A DNA stretch of 64,000 bases from Brachionus koreanus (GCA_016987375.1 PJRA01000509.1:1442829-1506828), one strand, 5' to 3'; counted from the first letter of the stretch, positions 47,199-59,726 are shown. A program made the numbers and translations. Notes: generated by a model not told the origin, from the sequence alone.

Positions 47199-49474
47199 TT
47201 TTAGGCTCAAATTAAATTAGCCTCAATATAAAAAGCTAAATTTAAAAAATTATTTATAGTAATCTTATTAGCATAAAAAAAATATCAACTGAACAAAACT
47301 CATAATCAGAGAACCGATCAATTCCGATTGCAAGTAAAATCTAACATTTGAATTTAATTGAAGCCATGAGCAAATAACGGAAAAAAAGTAACTAATTGTT
47401 ACTGCTAAGTAAATGTTTGATTTGCTCAAATTAAATTCTATTTTATTATTTTCTTACGATTGAGAATTTAAGTCTTCTTTTATTTAATTTTAATTTAAAT
47501 GACATCAATTCAATTTATGTCACTAAAATAACTTCAAGTTTTGAATTTCCTTCTTGGAAACATTTCCAAAATTCGGTTTAATTATTTTTTCCTCTAAGCT
47601 TAATCTCAAATTTGCATGATCGATTTCTGATTATTTTAGTTTTTTTTTTAAGATCTGAAAAAAAATATGCTCAATTAAGTTTGACAAAAAATTGGTTCCA
47701 TTTTCACAAGGACTTATTTTAAATTAATTTTGTAAAATGTTTAGTCTTCAAATTAGTTTATTTATTTGCTAAGAAAAAGTTTATTTAAAATAAGCCCTTG
47801 ACAAAGTACGTAAATTAAGGGAAAAAATTAAAAAAAAAAAATATTATGTGTCGTAACCATGTTTTTTTGCGTGCTGATTTGAATTGAGAAAAAAAATTAA
47901 TGAAAAATAAATTTTAGCCTAAGAACTTGAAAAAGCTTTTGAAATAAAGCAATAATTAATTTCAGATTCAGAATTTGTATGAATTGAATTTTCAAGTAAT
48001 TAAACGCATTTAAATTTTTTTAAAACATGATTTAGAACTAATTGCTTAACATTGTGTCTAAGAAAAATTAAAAAAAATATATATATTTTAAAAAACATTT
48101 AATTTTTTGAAAAAATTCTTCATTGAACCATTTTCAAAGCATTTCTCTTCCAAAAGCATTGATATTTTGTTACAGCTTAAAAAAATTAGTTTGTTAGAAA
48201 AAATAATTCTTATCTGCTTTTAAAAAACCAAGATATTTTATCTTTCGCATGACTTTTTAAATTTCTGATAGAAAAAAGCTGAATAGTAGGCTTTAGCTCA
48301 ATTAAACAAACATATCTTTTCTAAACTGTTAAAAGATTCAATTATTTGCTTATAGCTAGCAAAGATTAAAATAAGACAGATGAACGAAATAAAATTAGCT
48401 ATTATTTATAGTCCATATTTAAAAAGAAAACATCGGTAATTAAAAATTTACTCGAAAATTGGAAAGCTGAGAAAGAAAAAAATTTAACTTGAGAATTTTA
48501 AATAGAAAATAATTTCATTTTAACTTTTATTTGTTTATTTAAGAAAAAAAAATTTGGGAAAAATTTTGAATCGAAAAAAATACAAAAATAATTGAAATTA
48601 AATCATTTGGTATTTCATATAAAGCTTACATTAATCAAACTTTGATTAAATTTAGAATAAATTTATAATTTTCTGTTTAAATGCGATTAGGAAAAAATTA
48701 AATATTTTAAAATTTTTGAATTAACAAAGTATTTGCTTGATTTTACGGAATATCCTAATAGAAATAATGACATGTTGTTTCTTGTCGAAAATTGTCCAAA
48801 AATGTCATTTTTTTTCTAAATTTCATTGTTCGACAATAACGACATTTCACAATTCAATATAAACATGTCATTTTCTCGGATATCATTACAATGATGTTCA
48901 GCATAATAAGAGTCTTTTTGAGTTACCACACCAGAAGCTACCATGAAACAGCACGCATCTGCTAAGAAACTTCAAATAATTCATTTATTTTTAAAAACAT
49001 ATATTGTTGCAAAACCGAAATTATTGATTGATTTATGGTTGTTTTTTTACATATTTAGATGCTATACTTATATTTTGACCGTTTCCTTAATAAACGGCCG
49101 TTTTTAAAATATCAACAAAAAAAGTTCTTAATAAGTCCTTTATTGCTGAACGAATCTCCAAAATTAGAAAATAAGTTTTAAAAATAATTTCTTTTTACAT
49201 GAGAAGAAAAAGCAAATAGTCTAAATTTAGGGACATGTATTTTTAGGAAAATTAAATAATTTGAAAAATAATTTAAATCAAGGTTTCTATTTTTTTGGTT
49301 GACTTTTTAAAATCATTCTAAATTATAAAGTTTTTAAATTTTTAAAAATAATTTAATACAAACAATAAAATAATTTAAAATTTTTCTTTTAATTTTGAAA
49401 TAAATTCGACAAACTCGTGATCAAGCCACCAGTCAGCTAACATTTAATACAAATGTGATTTTTTTGGTTTAAAG
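47199..49474. other. Intergenic, no gene seen
   Basis: AT-rich spacer upstream of NAPRT. Near 48764-48880 there are inverted GACATGTT/AACATGTC words, and a related sequence recurs near 51280-51300, suggesting another faint palindromic repeat. The last eight bases are one copy of the hAT target-site duplication. Confidence 0.45.
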
Positions 49475-50740
49475 CTGAGTTGTTTAAAAGTCCAAAATTA
49501 AAGTCAAAGTCTTTAAAAATAAAGTCCAAGTCCTTTAAATTATTTAAATTATTTTTTAATTTTTATATTTTTTTTAAAAATAGAAATTTGTTAACTTTAT
49601 TCTTATAATTTGAAATTTTTTTTTTTAAATTTCAAATTTCATCATCATATATTTCATCATTTCTCACTTTCAAAGTCTGAGCTTATCAGACAAACTAATC
49701 TTATAGTAAAGCGAGAACTTAGGAATATAGACTTTAAGCCTAGCAAGATTAAATCTTGGGTCTTGGACGAAGAAGAGGAAACAGCGGATCTCAGGATCCC
49801 AGCTTCCGCGTCCATCCTACAGTTGACTAAAAACCTTTCTCCTTGCCAGTCGACTAATTTAAATACAGATGAAAAGCACTTGTTTAGTAATCATTTAGAA
49901 GAACAATTGTATCGTGAATGGAAAAATATAGGTCTATTGCAGGGAGAAGGAAATATAATTCCGAGTGGCTCAAATAAATCAACAAAAAATTCAATACCAT
50001 TGACTTCAATTAGTACCGATTCTGAAGTCAGTCTCTTAAAATCGCCTACAAAACGTCGAAAATTTTTTAGCTTTTTAAATAAAAAAAATATAAGAGAAGA
50101 AGAGAATGATGAAGAAACTAAATTTAAAAATGAAATAGAACATTATAAAAAATTAAATTATACAGAAGAAGATGATTTAGTGAATTTTTGGAAAACAAAC
50201 AAGTCAAAATTTCCGTTACTAGCAACTCTTGCACAAAAATTCCTATCCATTCCAGCTTCTTCAGGACCAGTTGAACGGCTCTTTTCTAAATCTGGTTATA
50301 TCAACCGATTACATAGGTCAAGATTAACTGCCAAAAACCTAGAAGACACAACTTTATTGGTTAGTAACTTGGATTTAATCAGGGACTAGATTGAGAAAAA
50401 AAATTTTATTGGAAGCAAAGCAAAAACTTTATTAATAAAAATTTAAAGAAAATATTTTTAATAATTTTAATTGACTTTTAAATAAATATATAAATAAAAA
50501 GTCTTTGACATGGACTTTTAAACAACTCTGTTTTTGCCTATCAAAAATATATTCCCAATGATAAAATATTTAAATTATTTTACTTTAATTAAATTCTTAT
50601 TTAGTGAATATTAAAGATTATTTTTATTTATAGTCCATTCGTAATAAATTATTTTAAATGAAAAAAATCTGCTTTAAAAAAAAATATTTAAATAAAAAGT
50701 CCTTGACTTGGACTTGGCTTGTGACTTTTAAACAACTCTG
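49475..50740 (+). mobile_element. hAT element with 8-bp target duplication
   Basis: The element is flanked by GTTTAAAG at 49467-49474 and 50741-50748, an exact 8-bp duplication as hAT transposases make. Left terminus CTGAGTTGTTTAAAAGTC and right terminus (reverse-complemented) CAGAGTTGTTTAAAAGTC form terminal inverted repeats. A second right-end copy lies inside at about 50497-50531, so the right end is duplicated. Subterminal AAGTC/AAGTCC words are repeated on both sides. The interior keeps only the transposase C-terminus. Confidence 0.88.
49610..50389 (+). CDS. hAT transposase C-terminal fragment
   Basis: A frame of up to 259 residues whose end is the hAT dimerisation domain: LVNFWKTNKSKFPLLATLAQ, then IPASSGPVERLFSKSG and the closing LEDTTLLVSNLDL, as in hAT/ZBED proteins. 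The upstream DDE/RNase H core and the BED zinc finger are absent, so this is a truncated, non-autonomous copy or the last exon of one. The middle is acidic and low-complexity, with a TKRRKFFSFLNKK basic patch. The start at 49610 is not supported by any signal and the true exon boundary is unknown. The intact frame suggests recent insertion or host use. Confidence 0.7.
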   Translation: MKFFFLNFKFHHHIFHHFSLSKSELIRQTNLIVKRELRNIDFKPSKIKSWVLDEEEETADLRIPASASILQLTKNLSPCQSTNLNTDEKHLFSNHLEEQLYREWKNIGLLQGEGNIIPSGSNKSTKNSIPLTSISTDSEVSLLKSPTKRRKFFSFLNKKNIREEENDEETKFKNEIEHYKKLNYTEEDDLVNFWKTNKSKFPLLATLAQKFLSIPASSGPVERLFSKSGYINRLHRSRLTAKNLEDTTLLVSNLDLIRD

Positions 50741-50935
50741 GTTTAAAGTGCAACTTGATTCCTCTTAAAATACTTGAAAAATATATCATTTAATAGAGAA
50801 TTTAGCGCTTTTTAAAAATATATATAGATATAGTAAATTATGAATGAAAACTCATTTCAAAATTTCAAAAACCTAAACCACTGTTTCGAAAAACTATCAA
50901 ACTTCAAGACTCTCTAGTCAAAAATCTTAAAATAA
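50741..50935. repeat. Half copy of the 2850-3770 foldback element
   Basis: Matches 3590-3785 through GTGCAACTTGATTCC, ATATATCATTTAATAGA, and AAACCTAAACCACTGTTT. The hAT element inserted at its edge; the short GGTTTAAAG left of the hAT is the continuation of the same repeat. Confidence 0.8.
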
Positions 50936-53253
50936 TAAATACAAGTATTTTCTAAGCAATTAAAATAAGCTTAAAATTTTAAAAAACAAAATTCAAAATT
51001 CATAAAAATATTTTTATAAAATAAATTAAATACCTTAATTATAAAATTAAAGTATAATTGACGTATTCAATTTTATAAAAAAAGTAAAAGACGTGTTTAT
51101 TAGTCTTGGATTTTCAATTATCAATTACCGATTTAATAATCGACTAACTCTAAATCTAATAATTTTTTATGTCGATTATTAAATCGACTTGTCTTTTTTT
51201 AAATATATAATTTGTAAGAATAAATTTTATTTTTTCAATTTTCGGATAAAACCTCATGAGTTTATTTAATTTTGATAGCCAATGTTCGATAAGAAACGAC
51301 ATGTTGCTATTACAGAATACCCATATATGACGACAAGTCGTAAATATTGAGCAAATACGTTTATCTCTATATTTTATCTAAAATATCATGTTAACACTTA
51401 CTTATTTATCAGAACCATAAAAGTATTTCCATGAAAAAATTTTATTTACAAATAAAATTAAAATAATTTTTTTTTTAATTATGTAGATTTTTTATTTTTC
51501 TTTAGTTCAATCACTATAAATTTTTTACTTAATTTGCATTGATAAAACATGATTAAAAAACAATTTAAAATCAAAAAAGTTATTTAACTAAAATTGTATT
51601 TAAAACATACAAATAATTTAAATAATAAATATGAGCAATTAACAAAATACTATATTACCTGACATAGTTAGAATTTAAGAAAATGTGATCATAAAATCAA
51701 GAGAAAGAAGAGAAAGTAGCAGTGGTATAATTTTTTCTTAAAAGAGAATGCTTGAATCCAATTGGGATTTATAAAAAAATCTCTTATTGATAAGATTGAA
51801 ATAACATATTAATTGTCAATATTTTGTTATGTTTAGATTTTATCTTTATTTTTAATTTACAATATTAGGAAAAGTATTTTTAAGATCAAATAATTTTCCA
51901 AGAATTTGAACTCAAAATTTATGAAATGATTTTGGAACTATGAAGATATAATTTGAAATGACATGTTTTTTTTTCAACTTTTTAGAACAGATTTCTTCGA
52001 AAATAAATTATTAGGACCATTGTAAACGCAAGAAGAAAAAGAGGGGTGACACTTTTCTTTCACTTTAATTTTTAGATGGCGAATAAAATGAAATTAAGAC
52101 AAATCAACAAGCTTGACTTATAGAAGTTATTGTTATTTTAGCGAAAAAAAATTAAATTAGTTTTTTTTTTGATGTTCCGCTTGACTCAATCAAATAAACT
52201 TATAATTATAGTCTTATTAGAAAATTGAAATTTATGATCTTTTTTTAAAAAAAATTTAAATGCTAAAAAGGTTTTTATTTAATTTATTTTTTTAGTTACT
52301 TCATAAATATGTTTTTTAATTTTATTAATTTTTATGTCTTAAAATATTTTATCAATGTAGAATCCACCAAGCTTGGCTATGTTTTGCAAAAAATGAATTT
52401 TGGTCATTAACCTCAATATAAAGACTAAGTACCTAGATTAAGTTTTAATTTAATTGTAAATTATGTAACTCATTTAATTTAATCACGCTGCAAGGGGCTC
52501 ATCATTCTACCATTTTAACCTTGATTTTACAAATTTAAAATAAAGTACATATTTAATGTAAAGAAGTGAACGTTGATTAAGATTAAAGAAATAAAAGTGC
52601 GAAAATTTATCTCTTTTCTAAATTTATTCATTTTTTTTAAAAAAAAGAAGCGCAAAAATTGGCATGGGAAAATTATTCCTTTAATGCTTATTGTTTTGCT
52701 GAGATTTTCACACATTTCCAAGAACTGTTATGGATACAGATGTTTGAATTCTTTGATAATATTAACAATTTTAATCTAGTGACTTCAAAAAACAATAAGC
52801 TTGTTCTACTTTTAATAATTTACCTATTAAAAGATGATATATAATACTTAATTTCCTCAAAATTAGTTTTCCGAGGACATTTTGATGAAAGGGACATAGC
52901 CAATGTCATTGGTCTAATTCAAATAATAAACAACATTCAAATTAAATGAAAATTAATTTTTTACATTAGAAGTTAAGTTACATTCGTATAAACTTTCATA
53001 GTCTTTTGATAAGAGTAACATGTTTTTTTTTAATTTAAAAAAAACGGCCATCACTTTTTGAACAACCGTTAATTCTAAAGATTTATTTGGTCTTAGAGTT
53101 ATCATTTATATACATTAACATCTAATTTATTATACTATAATTTATCTTTAATTTCAGCAAAGTTTAATATTTTAAATTTAAAAATTGGATACTTAATAAT
53201 CTTGGTTTTTTAATATTCTGATTTTGATACTTTTTAATCAAAAAAATAATTTA
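50936..53253. other. Intergenic, no gene seen
   Basis: AT-rich spacer downstream of KNL1 and beyond the hAT element. Short open frames around 52527-52844 are low-complexity and overlap on both strands without support. Confidence 0.45.
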
Positions 53254-55813
53254 TTACTTCGGTTCAAATGGTTCATCTAGATCAGTCTGGTCTATTTTGA
53301 ATGGTATGGGCAATTGATAATACGCACCAGGCTCTACATTTAGTCTTAAATTGTAAAAACACGAATCCTCAATCGAAAAAATACATAAATTTATTAAAAA
53401 ACTTGATTAAAATTAATAAAAATTTTTAAATTTTTTTTCTTCTTTTTTTTTAATTGAAAATTACTTTTTAATATCAAAATCAATTTTATTTCTACATTTT
53501 TCATTCTTGGCAATTAGTTCCTCCAAATCTTTAGCCAAATTAGCTGCACAATTGCACGCAAGCCTCATTCTGGCCATAAACTAAAAATAAAAAATTGTTT
53601 AATTGTTCAACAAATTTTTAATTTTATTACAATTGGTAAATCTCTGACAAATTTGAATTTATTTTCAGCCAGATTCAAATATCCGTCTTGGTCGAGACTA
53701 AACTCGCCCATAATTAAAGCAATGCAATAGCGAACAAAAAGGGGAATTTTGTTCTTTGAATATTTGCTAGACAGTGACATGCGACTAGCCCTGGTCAATA
53801 CTTTATTTCCATACGAATCGACATTTGTTTGTATGTTTATTTGTTTTATTGGATAGTTAAGATATTTAAATTTTTTATTGACATCATCTATTAAAAACTC
53901 GTTGGATTCGTTGGGCTGCCAAGAAAAATTTGTGGTCAAATCACTAATCAAATTGGTCACTTTAATTTGTACTTTTATAAAATCGTTAAAAAATGAAAGC
54001 TCAATGGTGTCTTGATCGAAATTCATCACATTGAAATCAATGAAGTTTTCATCAAAAATTAATTTGTACAATTTGGTCAGCTTTTCTTTCTCATCTCTGT
54101 TAAGGCGCAACGATTCAATTTGATCAAAACCAATATCTACATTATCTTTTAGGTTTTCCAATTTTCGTTTGGCATCTTTGATTTCTTTTTCGTTATTTTT
54201 ATTCTTTTCTAATAAATTTTTTAGTTCATTTTCATGTTTAAGCGAATCTTGCTGGTCAGAATCAACAAGCAAATTAATTAATTTCGGATCCGAAGAGGCA
54301 CCTAGCTTGATTTGCTCAATTTCTTTTTTCATTTTTAAATTTTCCGCTTTAATTCTCTCTATTTCATTGTTTTTGTCCAAATTTTTTTTTTCTACTTCAT
54401 TCAATTCTTGCTTTTTTTGCGCACTCACTTCTTCCATTCTGTTTCTCATTGCTTTCATTCTTTCAATTAGACTTCTACTTCTTTCCAATGCCATTTTCAA
54501 TTCATTTTCTAAATTTTGATTGTTAGTAACAATAAAATCAGCACAATTCGACAGTGTTTCATTCAAGGCAGACAAATTAAAGCCTGATTTGTTTATTGAT
54601 CTATTTTTTTCGCTCATCAGCACGCCAGAGGTGCCAAGTAGAGATGAGCTTAATGGTTTTTTATCAATGCTTGCCTCAATATCAATTGTTTTGTTTGTTA
54701 GCTGAGTTTTTTCCAAATCATAGGTTTTATTTATAATTGAAGGCTCTGTGATTGTGAGACAATTAATTTTTTGAATAGTCTGAGTTTGGTCAGCTTTGAT
54801 TTGACTCAATTCGTCGTAGTCTTGCCCATAATGGGACTTAGTAGTTGTGTTTTCAACTATTTCATATGTTTTGTTTTCATCCGGCATCAAAAGAGATTTA
54901 ATTGGACTCGTTTTTGGTGGTGAATCAATGGATACACAAGTACTATCAGCAACTTCTTGTCTTACAGTCTCATTTTGATGGTTTTCTAAAAGAACTGACT
55001 CTTCGAACGTGATCTCTAAATTTTTATCATAATCATCTTTCAGAATGCTTGTATTTTCAATATTTTCTTCTATGTGTATTTGAAGACATTCGATATTAGT
55101 GCTATTCAAATTGTTTATCATTGAATCAGCTTCAATAGTTGCATCAAATGGTAGCAAGGATGTGTCCTGACTTGACTCTGTTGTTTTGTTTTGTGACATA
55201 TTTGGAGAATTTTCTACTTTTGGATTTGTTGAATCTTTTAGTCTTTTAAGGTCATCTCTAGTCATTGATGCTCTTGAGTTGACTAATGTATTCGATTCGG
55301 TAAGTGAATCATTTGTTTCTTTTAAAAAATATAATTTTTAACAATAAATATTTATAAATTATTTCTACTTGAATGCAGCTCGTCAAAAGTTCTGATTGTT
55401 TTTAAAGTTAAAAAATAAAGTTCCAATTTTTAAACAGCATTAATTTACTTGACTTGTATTCTTTGAGAAAAGCTAACCCTTCTAGACTTTCTTATACGAG
55501 TAGTTTCGTCAGAAGTTATTTCATCCATCAGCTTTTTTAAGAGAATGAATTTTTCATAAGGTGAAATTTAATATAATTAATTGTAATTTAGTACCTTTGA
55601 ATCAAAATCGCTTGATTTTAAAATCTTATTGAATAATGTTTTATAAATTTCTAAATAAATATTTCAATTGAAAAAAAAATACCGAACTTCTCCGTAGGAT
55701 TCTAGTTTGTGTACCAGTTGTGTTCAGGCTTTTGTAGAAGAGTTATAAGAAGGAAACAATATCTGGCTTGATATTTACTTTTCTTTTCTTTCCGTAGGAT
55801 CATCAAATTCCAT
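53254..55813 (-). CDS. KNL1: Kinetochore scaffold KNL1 (Spc105/Blinkin)
   Basis: KNL1 is the outer-kinetochore platform that recruits PP1 and the Bub checkpoint proteins. Eight exons join in frame to 722 residues: 55779-55813, 55683-55728, 55595-55624, 55449-55531, 55369-55391, 53631-55318, 53465-53580 and 53254-53401. The N-terminus has both PP1-docking motifs in the family order: RRSSILK (SILK at 27-30, split by an intron after the second Ser) and SRRVSF (RVSF at 55-58). The middle is acidic and unstructured with NKTYEI, NKTYDL and NKTIDI units that resemble degenerate MELT repeats. A coiled coil spans roughly residues 325-455. The C-terminus reads CIFSIEDSCFYNLRL and is probably the RWD region that binds Mis12/NSL1. 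The large exon alone would not be identifiable; the short 5' exons settle it. Confidence 0.9.
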
Positions 55814-56819
55814 GCTAATTGTATTCCGAATTGAGGTTTTGTTTTTGAAAAATTAAAATTTTAAAATTACCAGATTTAAATTTAAAAAAAAGTTTAAAAA
55901 TTGAATTAATTTTTTCATTAATTTTAACTTAACATTAATTTAGCCAATTTTTCTAGATGATATCTTTGTCCAATATTAATCAATTAAATTTTAGAATTAC
56001 TGAATAAAATTAAACAAAAATTTTGATAAAATTAATCAAATTGTTAGCAAAATCATTCTTATTAAATTGTGACTTAAAAATAAAGCTAAATTTTAGATAG
56101 TAAAGAAAAAATTTTATCAAGCATCATGAATGTTATATTTTTAAATCTTAATGATAAAATGCATTAAAGAAGAACTAAACAATTGTTCGAACTTTAGTGA
56201 TTTTGATATTGAAAGCAAATTGAAAATAATTAGGAAGATGCGAAAGTTTAAAATTTAAAATTCATCTTTATCAAGTTACCTAGACATCATTTAAGTAGAT
56301 ATAGCAAAAGAAAATTTTTTTTTCAGATATCTTTTTTATAAAATATTATTAATTAATAGAACCACATAGATCGTGCAAACCAAATGCTAGGAATGATAGT
56401 AAACAATTTCTGATATTTAAATACAGACTCTTTAAGTCCTTATTAAAAATTAGTAAAATTAGTGCCAATATTTATATACTTAAGAAATATAATTTGAATT
56501 TTTAATTTCTTACTTTTTTTGTTAAAAATGTAATGTTTTTTTATTCTACTTAAAGCATTTAAATAGTGTGAAGTCTGAATTTTTTCTCGTCAAATTATTA
56601 AAATATAATAGCATTCAAAAATCCTAGTCGAAAATTTAGCTTCTTTGTAATTCTAAAAATTAAAGTTATTTATAATGTTTTAAAATAAACAGAATTGAAT
56701 GCTCTTCAAACGACATGTTTGACTCTTTGCTGATTTAATTCTAAAATGTTTTGTTTAATTAAAGCTTTAAATACAACTACATAAATGGATCAACATCATA
56801 AATGTAAAAATACATATCA
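55814..56819. other. Intergenic, no gene seen
   Basis: AT-rich spacer upstream of KNL1. Presumed promoter region, with no recognisable element. Confidence 0.4.
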
Positions 56820-57320
56820 GCATTAGCAGTAACTCGTGAAAAATGTTGAATGAATGGCGAAAATGTGGTTAAAGTAAGAAGGGTACAAAATTGGTTAAAA
56901 AATTAAAAGTGGTTATACGATTCACAATCGACCATATCTGGTCACCTTCATTTGATCAAAGCTAATAGACGTTGGTAAGTTGTTTCTCATGATTTGACAG
57001 ACTTCAGTATTCAACGACTCATTAAAATGTGTGAGAGACCATTTTTTCAAGATAAATCATTGAAGTGGATCTATTTTCTTCAAGATAACACTATAACTCA
57101 TATAGCTAGAAAAAAATGGCAAAAATAGAACAGCTTGAAAAGATCGAACTTCTTCCAAATCCAACATAAAGCCCAAATCTTTCTCCTTCTGATTTCCACC
57201 TTTTTAGATTACTCATCAAGACCAATTTGAAGAAAGGTGTCGTGAGTATTTTTGGGTTCAAAAGACCTGCATGGAAAAAGAGAGAAATCGAACTAATTGC
57301 TGATAGATGACTAAAGACTA
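56820..57320 (+). pseudogene. Mariner-like transposase remnant
   Basis: In order along the plus strand: CAGTAACTCGTGAAA (helix-turn-helix region, shared with 37630-37870), VVSHDLTDFSIQRLIKMC (mariner linker motif, usually W-x-P-H-x-L), FLQDNTITHIARKKW (the catalytic DN-x-x-x-H block), and LLPNP-SPNLSPSDFHLF (family signature around the final catalytic Asp). Several stops interrupt it, including one inside the last signature, so it is inactive. Terminal repeats were not found. Confidence 0.85.
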
Positions 57321-57437
57321 AAGTCTAAAGAGCATAATGATTTATATATGTATTTTGAAGATTAGCTATTGCTTTTTTTTTGATTGATAAATTAAAAAAA
57401 TTAAAAAAAAATACAAAATTTTTTAACTCACACTAAT

Positions 57438-57752
57438 AATTACCATATTTCCTCGTTCAATTATGCTGCACCATAACTTAAGAAACCACAACCTTTGGAC
57501 CATGCACCAAAGTACATCTCGTTAATGCTATAATATTTTTAACCTTTGAGCGCATGCTCTAATAGCATAATCACGCGTTTAAGTCCGCATCAAATACTAA
57601 ATGCCTAAGTTTAATGCGTCATCAAGACTCGATTTTAAAGTAAAAAGTAATTAAAAAATAAAAAAAATATTTTTTATTAATAATAAGTGCATGTATAAAA
57701 ATTATTTTTATTTTTTGATACAGTATAATCAAACGAGGGAATACGGTTAATT
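57438..57752. repeat. 315-bp MITE with CCTCGTTT terminal repeats
   Basis: The left end (57438-57468) and the reverse complement of the right end (57721-57752) align over about 31 bases, sharing CCTCGTT and ATTAT-CTG. There is no coding frame between them. The termini recall Tc1/pogo-type ends, though the superfamily is not certain. Confidence 0.65.
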
Positions 57753-58564
57753 CAATTTTTGTTATTAAATAGCTATTTTCAAATTAAATGAGAAATAGCA
57801 TGAAAAATCACAATATGTTGATTAAATAATAGTCGCTTTATGGATCAAATTATATCCTAGACAAAAAAAACATTTTTTTTTTTTTAATTAGCATATATCA
57901 GTGTTAATTTTTTAAAAGAGACCTGTGTTGCCTCCTAAAATTTTATCAGAAACAGAATACTAGAGTTTTATAAGAGCGTCTTGAAATTTATAGAATTTTT
58001 GTTATTAGAACTAGTGTAAATTGCGTTTAAATTTTAAATAACCATCATTTTTTAATTAGTTAATACAAATAAAAACAATAAAGACCTTTTTTCAAAAAAA
58101 AAATTAGCCAAAAAAAATATGATGTCAATTTTATGATCTGATAATTTATATTAAAAAATATTTTTTAATAAGAAAAATATCAGCCTTTAACAATTTGGCT
58201 TAATTTAATATTTAATTTTTTCTCAAATTAAACTTTTAATCAAAAATGAATTATAAATTTTATTTTTATTTTGTAAATATGAAACGGTCAAAACAGGAAA
58301 TATTAAATAATGACACATTTTTTGTCTTATTATGACTAGCTTTCAAGTGCATGTAGGATGAAAATTTTTAAAATTTGATCTAAAGTTCGTTAATTTTAAC
58401 TTAAGACAAATAAAGAAACTTTTTTTCAATGTTAATTTTTTTTATGAATATAATCTGCATTTACATTGGAAAAAAAATGATTAAGCACATTTAAACTCCT
58501 TGTAAAAATTTTTAAAATTTATACATATTTTTAAAATTTCTAAATAATTGATCCGACAAGCAAA
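57753..58564. other. Intergenic, no gene seen
   Basis: AT-rich 5' flank of PSMD13 with no other supported feature. Confidence 0.45.
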
Positions 58565-59726
58565 ATGAACTTTTTAAATGAGCAAAAAAGTACAGGTCTA
58601 TTCCAAGAAGACTGGCTAGAAATTGAAGAGTTGTACACCAAAAAACTATGGCACCAACTTACCCTAAAATGTCTCGAATTTGTCAACAAACCCGAAGTGC
58701 AAAAATCCCAAATTCTCATTCCCATGTATCAACAATTCATCACTGACTTTGAGCATAGAATAAATCAATTCAGTTTGGTGCAGATTTGTTTGCCCATAGT
58801 GCGTCAATTTAAAGACCCATCGATGTCAGTTTCTTTCCTCGAAAAGCTAAGAGAAAAAGTGAAACTAGAAGATCAAGCAGTGGTTTTGATCGACTCATCT
58901 CTGGGGGCCATTTACTTGGAAAGTAAGAATTTGGACATGGCCAAGAAGTATGTCGAACAAACAGAAATTGAGTTGAACAAATTAGAAGGAGTAACTTCGG
59001 TTCATTCTCGTTTTTACGAGTTTTCCAGCAACTATTATCGCACTATTGGAAATCACTATGAATTTTATAAGAACGCGCTCAAGTATCTTGGATGTGTTAA
59101 GTATGAAGATGTTCCAGTTAGTGAGCGACATGAGCGTGCCTTTTATCTTTCGTTGGCAGCCATTCTTGCTGACGGCATTTATAACTTTGGCGAGCTTCTA
59201 ATGCATCCAATTCTAACTGCTCTGAATGGCACAAAAGACCAATGGCTGGTCGATTTTCTTTATGCCTTTAATAGAGGTGATTTGGAAAAATTCGAAGCTC
59301 TTAAACCCAAATGGTCCGAACAGGGTGACTTGATGGCAGCTGAAGTTAAAATAAGACAAAAAATTTGCTTGCTTTGTCTAATGGAAATGGCTTTTCAAAG
59401 ACCAGCCAACAATAAACAGTTGACTTTTGCTCAAGTATCTGAAAAAACCAAGCTACCTGAAGACGAAATCGAGCTTTTGGTAATGAGAGCGTTGTCGCTT
59501 GGACTTGTCAAGGGCTCCATTGACCAAATCGATAAAAAAATCTTTGTCAGATGGGTTCAGCCGAGAGTACTCGACATTAACCAGGTTTTTTTATTCTATT
59601 TTGATCGAATATTTTTATTTTTTGTTTTAGATTAAAATAATGAGACAGCGCTTGGACTGTTGGTCTTTGGAAGTGAACAAAATGATCGGTCAAGTCCAAT
59701 CAAACGCTTGCGATATCCTAACATAA
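58565..59726 (+). CDS. PSMD13: 26S proteasome lid subunit Rpn9/PSMD13
   Basis: Rpn9 is one of the PCI-domain lid subunits that scaffold the deubiquitinase Rpn11 in the 19S regulator. Two exons, 58565-59584 and 59631-59726, join in phase 0 across a 46-base intron to 371 residues (human 376). Features: N-terminal helical repeats from residue 1 to about 170, then the PCI/winged-helix region with LTFAQVSEKTKLPEDEIELL and VRWVQPRVLDINQIKIM, and the conserved end ACDILT. Reading through the intron would replace the last 32 residues with a Phe-rich tail, so splicing is required. The ATG at 58565 begins MNFLNEQ and fits the family start. Nothing is missing. Confidence 0.97.

Noticed and set aside
52527..52844. 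Three overlapping 61-68 codon frames
   Set aside because: Mutually overlapping on both strands in AT-rich DNA with no family resemblance.
54169..54705. Plus-strand Ser/Phe-rich frames inside KNL1
   Set aside because: Antisense shadows of the KNL1 coiled-coil exon, where Glu/Lys-rich codons read as Phe/Ser/Leu on the other strand.
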